Source: Rhodopseudomonas palustris | GTDB taxonomy: Bacteria; Pseudomonadota; Alphaproteobacteria; Rhizobiales; Xanthobacteraceae | Direction: 5' to 3' | Assembly: GCF_034479375.1 (NCBI RefSeq) | Contig: NZ_CP140155.1 | Location: 2,480,001 to 2,544,000 of the forward strand | DNA: 64,000 nucleotides | In this document: positions 34,629 through 42,491 of the stretch, one piece after another | Layout of the letters: the number at the start of each line of letters is the position of its first letter | How positions within the stretch are numbered: position 1 is the stretch's first letter | Made by a program: the position numbers and the translations under genes | Notes under the pieces: model-generated | The model's database searches: none | What the model was told of the DNA's origin: nothing | What the model saw: only the letters and a program-made list of their open reading frames with translations

Positions 34629-35059
34629 GCAGCCAGGCCGCTGTGTCGTCGTCGCTCGGCGAAGGCTTCCGCCGCCGCCGCATTAGCGCGCGCCGCCGAC
34701 ATCACCGGCTCGTCGGTCTGCTCCGACGACGGCCGCGCCGCAGCGACGATCTTCGACAGCCGGCGCAGCACGTTGTCGCCCTCGGCGAGCTGCTTCTTGA
34801 GATGTTCGGACAGCGCCGTCGCCGACGCGATGTCGCGGCCGAGATGCTCGTTGACCTCGCGCACGGTGAGCTTGAGCCCGCCGATCGCGCGTTCGGCGAT
34901 TTCGGTGACGGTGATCAGTTCGCCGATCGTCGCCTTCAACGATTGTTCGTCGGCCCTGAGCCGCAGCAGCCGCTTGTTGAGCAGCCAGCAATAGCCGATC
35001 GTCAGCATCAGCAGCACAGCGACCAGGCTTTCGATGACCAGTCCGAGAGTATGGCTCAT
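34625..35059 (-). CDS. DUF6468-like membrane protein of the fliL-fliM operon
   Basis: The 144-aa protein has one N-terminal transmembrane helix (V-I-E-S-L-V-A-V-L-L-M-L-T-I-G-Y-C-W-L-L), then an acidic/charged helical domain predicted to be coiled coil (about 40-110). It is placed between fliM and motE with 4-bp overlaps on both sides, so it is almost certainly motility-related. The family is found in this position in alphaproteobacteria; its biochemical role is not known. Confidence 0.8.
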   Translation of the reverse strand: MSHTLGLVIESLVAVLLMLTIGYCWLLNKRLLRLRADEQSLKATIGELITVTEIAERAIGGLKLTVREVNEHLGRDIASATALSEHLKKQLAEGDNVLRRLSKIVAAARPSSEQTDEPVMSAARANAAAAEAFAERRRHSGLAA

Positions 35060-36261
35060 TGTGCCTCCATCATTTTGCTCTGCTCATCGGTCCGCTCGAA
35101 CATCGCGTAGGTCGTGACCGGCTTGCGCAATGGTTTGGTGACCCGGATGGCGACGCGATCGCCGACCCGGCCCATCCGGCCTTCCGTCAGTGTGACGCTG
35201 CCGCAGCGCACCGCGACCAGCGCGTCGGCGCGCAGATCCAGCGGCAGGGTGTCGCCGACCTGCAGCGCCATCAACTGCTTCAGCGGCACCTCCGCCTCGT
35301 ACAACACGGCGTCGACCGAAATATCGGCCTGGCCGATCTCGGTGGCGAGATGGCCTTCCCAGACCTGATCACGGCCGAATTTCTCGCCCATGAACATCTG
35401 CATCAGCACGCCGCGGATCGGTTCGATCGTGGCGTAAGGCAGCAGCAGCTCGATGTTGCCGCCGCGGTCTTCCATGTCGATGTGCAGGCGGACCAGGATC
35501 GCCGCGTTGGCCGGACGGCTGATCGCGGCGAAGCGCGGATTGGTTTCGAGCCGGTCGATCGAGAACGCCACCGGCGACAACGGCCGGAACGCCTGCTCGG
35601 CGTCGGCGAGCACGACCTCCAGCAGCCGCTTCACCAGATTGGTTTCGATTGTGGTGTAGGGCCGGCCCTCGATCCGGATCGCGGCCTGACCGCGGCGGCC
35701 GCCGAGCAGCACGTCGATCATCGAATAGATCAGGCTGGAATCGACGGTGGCGAGCCCGAAATTCTGCCACTCCTCGGCCTTGAAAACGCACAGCACCGCC
35801 GGCAGCGGGATCGAATTCATGTAGTCGCTGAACCGCACCGAAGTGATGCGGTCGAGCGAGACCTCGACGTTGTCCGAGGTGAAATTGCGCAGGCTCGTCG
35901 TCATCAACCGCACCAGGCGGTCGAACACGATTTCGAGCATCGGCAGACGCTCGTAGGAGACCATCGCCGAGTCGATGATGGCGCGGATGCCGGAATTCTC
36001 GTCGAGATGCACCTCGCCGACGCTGAAGCCGAGGAGATTGTCGATCTCCTCCTGCGACAGCACGCGCTCGCCGCTGTTCTTGCCGGTGCCGGCGAGATCG
36101 CGGCCGCCGTCCTCGACCATGGCGGCCCATTGCTCCGCCATCGTCCCGGTGAGTTCGTTCTCCTCGGCCGCCTTCGCGGCGGCCTCGGGGTCTTCCGAGG
36201 CCATCGACGCTTCCCATTGGGCGGCGATGGCGTCCTGGTCGAGTTGTTCCTGGCCAGCCAT
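35056..36261 (-). CDS. fliM: Flagellar motor switch protein FliM
   Basis: The 401-aa protein has L-S-Q-E-E-I-D-N-L-L-G near residue 69, the FliM middle domain (L-R-N-F-T-S-D-N-V-E-V-S-L-D-R-I-T-S-V-R-F-S-D-Y) and a C-terminal SpoA-like domain. The N-terminal extension of about 65 residues is longer than enteric FliM, which has the CheY-binding segment at its extreme end. It is coupled to fliL upstream (6 bp gap). Confidence 0.96.
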   Translation of the reverse strand: MAGQEQLDQDAIAAQWEASMASEDPEAAAKAAEENELTGTMAEQWAAMVEDGGRDLAGTGKNSGERVLSQEEIDNLLGFSVGEVHLDENSGIRAIIDSAMVSYERLPMLEIVFDRLVRLMTTSLRNFTSDNVEVSLDRITSVRFSDYMNSIPLPAVLCVFKAEEWQNFGLATVDSSLIYSMIDVLLGGRRGQAAIRIEGRPYTTIETNLVKRLLEVVLADAEQAFRPLSPVAFSIDRLETNPRFAAISRPANAAILVRLHIDMEDRGGNIELLLPYATIEPIRGVLMQMFMGEKFGRDQVWEGHLATEIGQADISVDAVLYEAEVPLKQLMALQVGDTLPLDLRADALVAVRCGSVTLTEGRMGRVGDRVAIRVTKPLRKPVTTYAMFERTDEQSKMMEAQ

Positions 36262-36267
36262 GTCAGA

Positions 36268-36771
36268 TCACTGCACCAGTACTTCCTTGAACAGCACCGC
36301 GGTCACCTGCGCAGGGGCGATCGCGACGTTGACGCGCCGGGTCAGTTCCTCCTTCATCCGGAACATCCCGACCGAACCGTTGAGGTCGCCGGAGCGCAGT
36401 TCGCGCAAATACGTCTGAAACAGGTCGGTGATCCGCGGCAGCGTCGGCTTGATCTGTTCGATCAGCTTTTCGTCCTTCACCTCGAGCACGATCTTGGCCT
36501 TGAGATACTGCACCCGCTCGCCCGGCGAACCGGCGAGATTGACCATGATCTCCGGCACCTCGAGGAAATTCGGCGGTTTCACTTTCTCGGCGGCCTCGGC
36601 GTGTTCTTTCTCGGCGTCGTGGCCCTTGGACATGAAGAACCACGCGCCGCCGCCACCGCCGATCAGCAGCAGCCCGGCCGCGGCCGCGATGATGATGAGC
36701 TTCTTCTTGCTCTTCGGCGCGGCGCCTTCGGCGCCCTCTGCGCCTTCATCCGGTTTTTCTGGGTCCGCCAT
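36268..36771 (-). CDS. fliL: Flagellar basal body protein FliL
   Basis: The 167-aa protein has an acidic cytoplasmic tail, K-S-K-K-K-L then a single transmembrane helix (A-A-A-A-G-L-L-L-I-G-G-G-G). The periplasmic domain has P-E-I-M-V-N-L-A-G and a C-terminal R-R-V-N-V-A-I-A-P-A-Q-V-T-A-V-L-F-K-E-V-L-V-Q. It stabilises the stator ring. It is the first gene of fliL-fliM-(DUF6468)-motE. A CtrA half site lies 114 bp upstream. Confidence 0.95.
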   Translation of the reverse strand: MADPEKPDEGAEGAEGAAPKSKKKLIIIAAAAGLLLIGGGGGAWFFMSKGHDAEKEHAEAAEKVKPPNFLEVPEIMVNLAGSPGERVQYLKAKIVLEVKDEKLIEQIKPTLPRITDLFQTYLRELRSGDLNGSVGMFRMKEELTRRVNVAIAPAQVTAVLFKEVLVQ

Positions 36772-36885
36772 GGGCGCAGTTCCGTGTTGCGAGAAGAGCC
36801 GCTGTGCCGCCAAGGCGAACCGTAAACGCGAGACTAAAGCCGCCAGCGCACCAGGCCCTGATGTGACGACGCTATGGCGCAATGG

Positions 36886-36900
36886 TTAACGGAACCTTTC
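36886..36900. promoter_or_regulatory. CtrA half-site upstream of fliL
   Basis: TTAACGGAACCTTTC matches the first TTAA and the spacing, but the second element is TTTC. The upstream context AATGGTTAAC resembles the other CtrA sites of the window. Confidence 0.4.
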
Positions 36901-37016
36901 CAGACGGCGCCAACTAGGAAGATTCTGCCGGGTGACATGGTCAACAAGTCCCTAATTGCCGGCCTCTCCCTCCCCTCCAAAACGACCAAGCGCTTGAAAT
37001 CACTGACTATTTCAAC

Positions 37017-37035
37017 TTGGCACGGCGCTCGCAAG
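37017..37035 (+). promoter_or_regulatory. Sigma-54-like promoter of flgF operon
   Basis: TTGGCACGGCGCTCGCAAG resembles TTGGCAC-N5-TTGCA with TCGC in the -12 element. It matches 17 of 19 bases of the motif 56 bp upstream of flgI at 42418-42436. It is about 100 bp before the flgF ATG. Confidence 0.6.
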
Positions 37036-37132
37036 TAAGATCGCGAGCCGCTGCTTGGGAGAGCGTCGGTTCGAGGCGATCCGCGGAAGGTCTGGGAGGA
37101 CCGGGGGCGGATCCTGGAAGGGAGAACCACCG

Positions 37133-37894
37133 ATGCAGAATACGCTTCTGGTCGGCTTGTCGCGGCAGGTCGTGCTCGAACGGCAGATGGATGTCGTCGC
37201 GAACAATCTGGCCAATATGAACACCAACGGCTTCAAGGCCGAACGCTCCATGTTTCAGGAATTCCTGAACACCGGCGCGCATGAGGACAATTTCCAGGGC
37301 CGGGACCGCCGCGTCAGCTTCGTGCAGGACCGCGCCGCGTATCACGATTTTTCCGCTGGCCCATTGAACGAGACCAAGAACCCGCTCGACGTCGCGATCG
37401 ACGGTTCGGCGTTCCTTGTGGTGCAGACCCCGGCCGGCGAGCGCTTCACCCGCGACGGCAAGCTGTCGATCAATCCGCGCGGCCAGCTCGTCAACGCCTC
37501 CGGCTATCCGGTGCTCGGCACCTCGGGCCCGATCGTGTTCCAGCCGACCGACAAGGCGATCAACGTCGCGCAGGACGGCAACATCAGCGTGCTGGAAGGC
37601 ACCGCCACCATCGACTCGCTGCGCGGCAAGCTGCGGCTGGTGTCGTTCGCCCGGCCGCAGAGCCTGGAGAAGCAGGGCGACAATCTGTTCGCCGCGACCT
37701 CCGACCCCGGCGCGCCCGACACCAAGGCGATCGTGCGCCAGGGCTACGTCGAGAAATCGAACGTGAACTCGGTGCTGGAAATGACGCGGATGATCGACGT
37801 CACCCGCTCCTATCAGAAAGTCTCGTCGTTACTGCAGCAGCAAGGCGACCTGCAGAAGGCCGCCATCGAGCGGCTTGCCGAAGTCCCGGCGTAA
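37133..37894 (+). CDS. flgF: Flagellar rod protein FlgF
   Basis: The 253-aa protein has the rod N-terminus R-Q-M-D-V-V-A-N-N-L-A-N-M-N-T-N-G-F-K and the C-terminal motif M-I-D-V-T-R-S-Y-Q-K-V-S-S-L-L-Q. This is proximal rod family, and the position before flgG identifies it as FlgF. Start ATG 37133 follows AAGGGAG. It is the first gene of flgF-flgG-flgA-flgH. Confidence 0.94.
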   Translation: MQNTLLVGLSRQVVLERQMDVVANNLANMNTNGFKAERSMFQEFLNTGAHEDNFQGRDRRVSFVQDRAAYHDFSAGPLNETKNPLDVAIDGSAFLVVQTPAGERFTRDGKLSINPRGQLVNASGYPVLGTSGPIVFQPTDKAINVAQDGNISVLEGTATIDSLRGKLRLVSFARPQSLEKQGDNLFAATSDPGAPDTKAIVRQGYVEKSNVNSVLEMTRMIDVTRSYQKVSSLLQQQGDLQKAAIERLAEVPA

Positions 37895-37905
37895 GGAGAT
37901 CGACG

Positions 37906-38694
37906 ATGCGCGCACTCTACACCGCAGCGACCGGCATGGCCGCCCAGGAACTCAACGTCCAGGTGATTTCCAACAACATCGCCAATATGCGGACGACGGG
38001 GTTCAAGAAGCAGACGGCACAATTCCAGGACCTGATCTACGACCACGTCCGGCGGGTCGGCGCGCAAGCGTCGGACCAGGGCACGATCCTGCCGGTCGGC
38101 GTCGACATCGGCGGCGGCGTCAAGACCGTCGGCACCCCGCGGCTGATGACGCAGGGCACGCTGTCGACCACCGGCAACGATCTCGACCTCGCCATTCGCG
38201 GCGAGGGCTTCTTCAAGATCCAGATGCCGGACGGCACCTTCAGCTACACCCGCGACGGCTCGTTCACCACCGACAACACCGGCCGCGTCGTCACGGCGAA
38301 CGGCAACCCCTTGCAGCCGACCATCACCATCCCGAACGGCGCCACCAGCATTACGGTCGCGACCAACGGTCAGGTGTCGGTGACGGTGGCAGGGGCGACA
38401 GCGCCGACCGTGCTCGGCCAGATCGGCCTGACGCGCTTCATCAACAAGACCGGGCTGCAGCCGCAAGGCGACAATTTGTTCATCGAGACCCAGGCGTCCG
38501 GCCCGCCGCAGGACGGCATCGCCACCGCCGACGGTCTCGGCGACATGATGCAGAAAACGCTGGAGCAGGCCAACGTCGAAGTGGTGACGGAAATCTCCGA
38601 CCTGATCTCCGCACAGCGCGCCTACGAGATGAACGCCAAAGTCGTCAGCGCCGCCGACCAGATGCTGCAAGCAACCTCCAACATGTTCCGCTGA
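37906..38694 (+). CDS. flgG: Flagellar distal rod protein FlgG
   Basis: The 262-aa protein has standard FlgG length and motifs: A-L-Y-T-A-A-T-G-M-A-A-Q-E-L-N-V-Q-V-I-S-N-N-I-A-N, then T-G-F-K-K, and the C-terminal V-E-I/V-V-T-E-I-S-D-L-I-S-A-Q-R-A-Y-E-M-N. It is 11 bp after flgF. Confidence 0.97.
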   Translation: MRALYTAATGMAAQELNVQVISNNIANMRTTGFKKQTAQFQDLIYDHVRRVGAQASDQGTILPVGVDIGGGVKTVGTPRLMTQGTLSTTGNDLDLAIRGEGFFKIQMPDGTFSYTRDGSFTTDNTGRVVTANGNPLQPTITIPNGATSITVATNGQVSVTVAGATAPTVLGQIGLTRFINKTGLQPQGDNLFIETQASGPPQDGIATADGLGDMMQKTLEQANVEVVTEISDLISAQRAYEMNAKVVSAADQMLQATSNMFR

Positions 38695-38706
38695 GGGAGC
38701 TGACCA

Positions 38707-39783
38707 ATGATCCGATCGCTCCTCATCACCGCTCTGCTCGCCGCGCCGTTCGCCGCGACCGCAGCCGAGAAAACGCCGCCGGCCGCCGTGCCGGCCCTCG
38801 ACCAACGGACCGACGACGTGCTGCTCTCGCCGGTGCTGCGCGCGCATGTCGAGGTAGCCGACGAACTGGTGCGGATCGGCGACGTCATCGACAATGCCGG
38901 CGTCGCGGCGAAGATCGCGATCTATCGCGCGCCCGACCTCGGCACCACCGGCGCGCTGCCGACCGCATCCGTGCTCGCCGCCTTGCGTGCGCATCAGGTG
39001 ATCGGCGTCGACACCCGCGACATCCGTGAAGTCACCGTCGCCCGCCTCGCCCGCAGCGTGCCGGCGAAGGAGATCGAGCAGCAAGTGATCGAGACGCTGC
39101 AGCGCCGCCACGGCTTCGGCGAGGCCGAAGATCTGGCGTTGACCTGGGACCGGGAGATCGAATCCCAGACGCTGCCGGCCAGCTACACCGGCCCGCTGCA
39201 ACTCGTCTCCGAACGGTTCGACCGGCGCAGCGGGCGGTTCGACATCAGTTTCGAAATCGCGGGTTCCGACAGCGCGCCGGTGCGGCTGCGCCTGACCGGC
39301 GCCGCGGTCGAGACCGTTTCGGCCACGGTGCTGACCCGCTCGATCGAACGCAATGAGGTCATCAAAGCCTCCGACGTCGCCATCGAACGCCGCCCCAAGG
39401 CCGAGGCCAAGTCCGACGCCATCGCGCGCGATGTTGCGATCGGCATGCAGGCGCGGCGCACCTTGCGCAGCGGCCAGTTGGTACGCGCCACCGACCTCGC
39501 CAAGCCCGATCTGGTCACGCGCGATCAGGGCGTCACGCTGATCTATCAGGCCGCCGGCATCTACCTGACGTCGCGCGGCAAGGCGCTCGAAACCGGCACC
39601 GAGGGCGACGTCGTCAACGTGCTCAATCTCCACTCGAAGCGCACCGTGGCCGCGACCGTGATCGGACGCGGACAGGTGATGGTGACCGTCGCCGTGCCGC
39701 GCATCCTCGCCAGCGCCAATCCCGCTACAGCGCCGGGCGTTCCCGCCGCCGCGCCTGCCCCCGCCGCCGCCAGGACCGAGTGA
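38707..39783 (+). CDS. flgA: P-ring chaperone FlgA
   Basis: The 358-aa periplasmic protein has a signal peptide (A-A-T-A-A-E) and a C-terminal SAF/FlgA domain. That domain includes R-S-I-E-R-N-E-V-I-K-A-S-D-V, then A-R-R-T-L-R-S-G-Q-L-V and the end G-D-V-V-N-V-L-N-L-H-S-K-R-T-V-A-A-T-V-I-G. It is longer than enteric FlgA because of an N-terminal extension. It helps assemble FlgI in the P ring and is 12 bp after flgG. Confidence 0.94.
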   Translation: MIRSLLITALLAAPFAATAAEKTPPAAVPALDQRTDDVLLSPVLRAHVEVADELVRIGDVIDNAGVAAKIAIYRAPDLGTTGALPTASVLAALRAHQVIGVDTRDIREVTVARLARSVPAKEIEQQVIETLQRRHGFGEAEDLALTWDREIESQTLPASYTGPLQLVSERFDRRSGRFDISFEIAGSDSAPVRLRLTGAAVETVSATVLTRSIERNEVIKASDVAIERRPKAEAKSDAIARDVAIGMQARRTLRSGQLVRATDLAKPDLVTRDQGVTLIYQAAGIYLTSRGKALETGTEGDVVNVLNLHSKRTVAATVIGRGQVMVTVAVPRILASANPATAPGVPAAAPAPAAARTE

Positions 39784-40547
39784 GTTTCATGTTCAAGCCA
39801 GTACCGACCAACCGCATCGTTCTGATCGCCGCGCTGATTGCGACGGGAGGTCTCGCCGGCGGCTGCTCCTCGATCGACCGCCTCGCCGCGATCGGCGAAC
39901 GGCCGGCGCTGAGCGCAATCGAGAATCCGACGACGCAGCCCGGCTACAAGCCGGTGCAGATGCCGATGCCGAAGCCGGAAGTCGCGTCGTACAACGCCAA
40001 CTCGCTGTGGCGGAACGGCTCGCGCGCGTTCTTCCGCGATCAGCGCGCCGCCAAGGTCGGCGACATCATGACGGTGACGGTGAACTTCACCGACAAGGCC
40101 AACATCGCCAATCAGACCCAGCGCAGCCGCTCCAGTTCGGAAAATTCCGGCATCACCGATTTCGCCGGCAGCAAGCTGTTGACCGGCGACGCCGCCGAGG
40201 TGCTTCCAGGCCGCCTGCTCACCACCGATGCCACCTCGACCACCGACGGCAAGGGCTCGGTGCAGCGCCAGGAAGCCTTGAAGACCAGCGTCGCCGCGGT
40301 GGTGACGCAGGTGCTGCCGAACGGCAATCTGGTGGTCGAGGGCAAGCAGGAAATTCGCGTCAATTTCGAAGTCCGCGAACTGATCGTCGCCGGCATCGTC
40401 CGGCCGGAAGACATCCAGAGCGACAACACCATCGACAGCAGCAAGATCGCGCAGGCCCGCATCGCCTATGGCGGCCGCGGCCAGATCACCGACGTGCAGC
40501 AGCCGCGCTACGGCCAGCAGGTGATGGACGTGCTGCTGCCGTTCTGA
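39780..40547 (+). CDS. flgH: Flagellar L-ring lipoprotein FlgH
   Basis: The 255-aa lipoprotein has lipobox L-A-G-G-C-S-S (about residue 29) and FlgH motifs: S-L-W-R-N-G-S-R-A-F-F-R-D-Q-R-A, G-D-I-M-T-V, and N-L-V-V-E-G-K-Q-E-I-R-V-N, with R-P-E-D-I near the C-terminus. GTG 39780 overlaps the flgA stop by 4 bp; ATG 39789 is an alternative. Confidence 0.95.
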   Translation: MSFMFKPVPTNRIVLIAALIATGGLAGGCSSIDRLAAIGERPALSAIENPTTQPGYKPVQMPMPKPEVASYNANSLWRNGSRAFFRDQRAAKVGDIMTVTVNFTDKANIANQTQRSRSSSENSGITDFAGSKLLTGDAAEVLPGRLLTTDATSTTDGKGSVQRQEALKTSVAAVVTQVLPNGNLVVEGKQEIRVNFEVRELIVAGIVRPEDIQSDNTIDSSKIAQARIAYGGRGQITDVQQPRYGQQVMDVLLPF

Positions 40548-40821
40548 GTTTCAGTTTTCGAGCTCCCACACCCGGCCGCGAACCTAGGCGCGGTCAGGTG
40601 TACCAGCGCGGCCTCCTCCGGCTCTCCCCCGGACGGAGGCCGCGGCCTTTTCGGCGGCCGCCGGGCACCACGAGCCGCACCGGCGGGTCGCGGCGCGGCA
40701 ATGTGATCCGATGCATGGACCGCATCGCATGGCGCCGGTTGTATCGCGCGCCGGCGACGTTAAGTTCCGCGGCAACCCGCCTGCTCCCGCATCCGCCGGG
40801 CCGGCCTATTGGAGAATCGAG
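40548..40821. other. Intergenic region after flgH
   Basis: 274 bp of very GC-rich sequence with several short inverted repeats but no clear terminator. No gene was recognised. Confidence 0.45.
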
Positions 40822-41088
40822 ATGATCCGAACCAGCGCCGCCCTGCTTGCGGCCGCCGCCGCCGTCGTCACACTTGCGGCGGCGCCAGCCTCGGCCCGCG
40901 ACTTCGCGTATTGCCTGCAGGGCGGCGAATGGGGCTATCCCGGCAACTGCCAGTTCGACAGCTACCAGCAGTGCATGACCACGGCATCCGGGACCCGGGC
41001 CGGTTGCGACATCAACCCGGTCTTCGCGTTCCGGGCGCAGCAGCAGGACGTCCAGCCGCAGCCGCGCCTGCGGCATCGCCGCCACTGA
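40822..41088 (+). CDS. Small DUF3551-like secreted protein
   Basis: The 88-aa protein has a signal peptide (A-A-P-A-S-A-R-D) and a short mature part with F-A-Y-C-L-Q-G-G-E-W-G-Y-P-G-N-C-Q-F-D-S-Y, then Y-Q-Q-C-M-T-T-A-S-G. This is the DUF3551 pattern common in Bradyrhizobium and its relatives. Its function is unknown; it is probably periplasmic and disulfide-bonded. GGAG precedes ATG 40822. Confidence 0.85.
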   Translation: MIRTSAALLAAAAAVVTLAAAPASARDFAYCLQGGEWGYPGNCQFDSYQQCMTTASGTRAGCDINPVFAFRAQQQDVQPQPRLRHRRH

Positions 41089-41111
41089 GCCGGAGCGCCT
41101 GAAAAGCCGAC

Positions 41112-41146
41112 AAAAAAATAGCGCCGCTCCCGATCAGGAGCGGCGC
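41112..41146 (-). terminator. Intrinsic terminator of dksA
   Basis: GCGCCGCTCC - CGATCA - GGAGCGGCGC is a perfect 10-bp stem. On the minus strand it is followed by TATTTTTTTG. It lies 50 bp after the dksA stop. Confidence 0.88.
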
Positions 41147-41195
41147 CGAAATTCATCGGACAGCCGCGCGAACGCCGACTGCGCCTCGGCGCGAA

Positions 41196-41618
41196 CTACT
41201 CGTCGCGATAGACCTTCTCGCGCTTCTCGTGGCGCTCTTGCGCTTCGACCGACAGCGTCGCGATCGGGCGGGCTTCGAGCCGCTTCAGCGAAATCGGCTC
41301 GCCGGTTTCTTCGCAGTAACCGTAGGTGTTGTCGTCGATGCGCTGCAGTGCAGCGTCGATCTTGGAGATCAGCTTGCGCTGCCGATCGCGCGCACGCAGT
41401 TCGATGGCGCGGTCGGTTTCCGACGAGGCGCGATCGGCCAGGTCGGGATGATTGACGTTCTCTTCCTGGAGGGTCTGGAGCGTGAGCTTTGCTTCGCGCA
41501 AAATCTCGTCCTTCCAGGCCAGTAGCTTGGCGCGAAAATACTCGCGCTGCCGTTCATTCATGAACGGCTCTTTCTCGGAGGGTCGATAGCTTTTCAACTT
41601 ATCCAAGGGGCAATCCAT
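41196..41618 (-). CDS. dksA: DksA/TraR family RNA polymerase-binding protein
   Basis: The 140-aa protein has a coiled-coil arm (about 25-85) and the C-terminal zinc-finger region, where only one Cys remains (Y-G-Y-C-E-E-T-G-E-P-I then R-L-E-A-R-P-I-A-T-L). The cysteine-poor form is known from other alphaproteobacteria. It modulates transcription with ppGpp. ATG 41618 is used, as an upstream TTG adds 6 residues. A terminator lies downstream. Confidence 0.92.
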   Translation of the reverse strand: MDCPLDKLKSYRPSEKEPFMNERQREYFRAKLLAWKDEILREAKLTLQTLQEENVNHPDLADRASSETDRAIELRARDRQRKLISKIDAALQRIDDNTYGYCEETGEPISLKRLEARPIATLSVEAQERHEKREKVYRDE

Positions 41619-41764
41619 GATCTTGTTGGGCGGCAATAGCCCCGCCTGCGCGGCAGCTTATATAGCGCGCGCAGATGACAGACAATATCGTCCGCCGTCG
41701 CGTCCGCTGCTGCACATCGTTTGAGCGGCGGAAGCTGCCGCACCCTTGGTCGGTCGCGCGTCGG

Positions 41765-42181
41765 TCAGTATTGTCCGGCCTTGGCCAGTTCGACCTCGAC
41801 GCGCAGCTCGATTTCCGACAATACCGCGTCGAGACCCGGATCGCCCGAAGAGGCCTTCAGTTCCGCGGCCGCGGCGCGCAGCCGCGTCACCGTGGCGGTG
41901 TCGAACGAGCCGGCCAGCAGGCTGATCTTGAGGTCGTCGAGCACGTCGAGTGCGGTCCGGCCACGCGCCACGGAGCGCTTGCGCCTTTCGGTGGCGTCCT
42001 CGACCCCCTGCATCGCCATCAGCGCATCGAGCCCGGTGGGCGCCAGCGGCGCGCTGGCCGTTCGTGTCGCCTGCCCGGGCTGTGCGGTGCTGGTCGGCAG
42101 CGAAAAGGTGCTGGAACCGGTCCGCCGGGCGTTGCCGGAGGGGGCCGAAGGGGTGGTGCCGTTTGGGCCGTAGATTCGCAT
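41765..42181 (-). CDS. fliX: Flagellar assembly regulator FliX
   Basis: The 138-aa protein has a Ser/Thr/Pro-rich N-terminus and helical C-terminal half with G-L-D-A-L-M-A-M-Q-G-V-E-D and I-E-L-R-V-E-V-E-L-A-K. This matches FliX, the partner of FlbD in class II/III control of flagellar genes. As in Caulobacter it is divergent from flgI, with a CtrA-like site between them. Confidence 0.9.
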   Translation of the reverse strand: MRIYGPNGTTPSAPSGNARRTGSSTFSLPTSTAQPGQATRTASAPLAPTGLDALMAMQGVEDATERRKRSVARGRTALDVLDDLKISLLAGSFDTATVTRLRAAAAELKASSGDPGLDAVLSEIELRVEVELAKAGQY

Positions 42182-42288
42182 GGTCTCTCTCGCCGGACAG
42201 GTCCTGGCTGGGTGCCGCGCGGGGAACAGCTTACACCCAAGCCGGCAACCGCGCTGAGGCCCCTGCAACCCAGCGTCGTCGTTTATGG

Positions 42289-42303
42289 TTAACAGCAGGT
42301 AAA
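42289..42303. promoter_or_regulatory. CtrA-like site between fliX and flgI
   Basis: TTAACAGCAGGTAAA has one mismatch to TTAA-N7-TTAA in the second half. It is preceded by ATGGTTAAC, like the other sites. It is 108 bp from fliX and 189 bp from flgI. Confidence 0.6.
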
Positions 42304-42308
42304 CGGTC

Positions 42309-42321
42309 GGCAAATTTTGCC
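42309..42321. promoter_or_regulatory. GGCA-N5-TGCC palindrome beside CtrA site
   Basis: GGCAAATTTTGCC, 5 bp from the CtrA-like site. An 11/13 match lies at 27116-27128 upstream of flgB. Confidence 0.35.
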
Positions 42322-42417
42322 GCTGGCGCTCGGTTTTGCCGCGCCCCCGGTTCCCACGGAGCGGGGCCATACCTGGTAAGTTATATCAATATCAAATACT
42401 TAGATCGCATTCCCTAA

Positions 42418-42436
42418 CTGGCATGGCGCTCGCAAG
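42418..42436 (+). promoter_or_regulatory. Sigma-54-like promoter of flgI
   Basis: CTGGCATGGCGCTCGCAAG matches 17 of 19 bases of the flgF motif at 37017. The GG/GC pair fits -24/-12 spacing. It is 56 bp before the flgI ATG. Confidence 0.55.
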
Positions 42437-42491
42437 GGAAGCTGGCGTGACTGCGCTGCGTGCCGCCGCGTCAGCCGCCGAGGAGACTACA

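Larger units (their letters stand above)
36772..37132. other. Divergent fliL / flgF intergenic region
   Basis: This 361-bp region contains a CtrA half-site near fliL and a sigma-54-like motif near flgF. Nothing else is recognised. Confidence 0.6.
42182..42491. other. Divergent fliX / flgI intergenic region
   Basis: This 310-bp region holds a near-perfect CtrA site (42289), a GGCA-N5-TGCC palindrome (42309) and a sigma-54-like motif (42418). It appears to be a regulated divergent flagellar promoter region. Confidence 0.7.
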
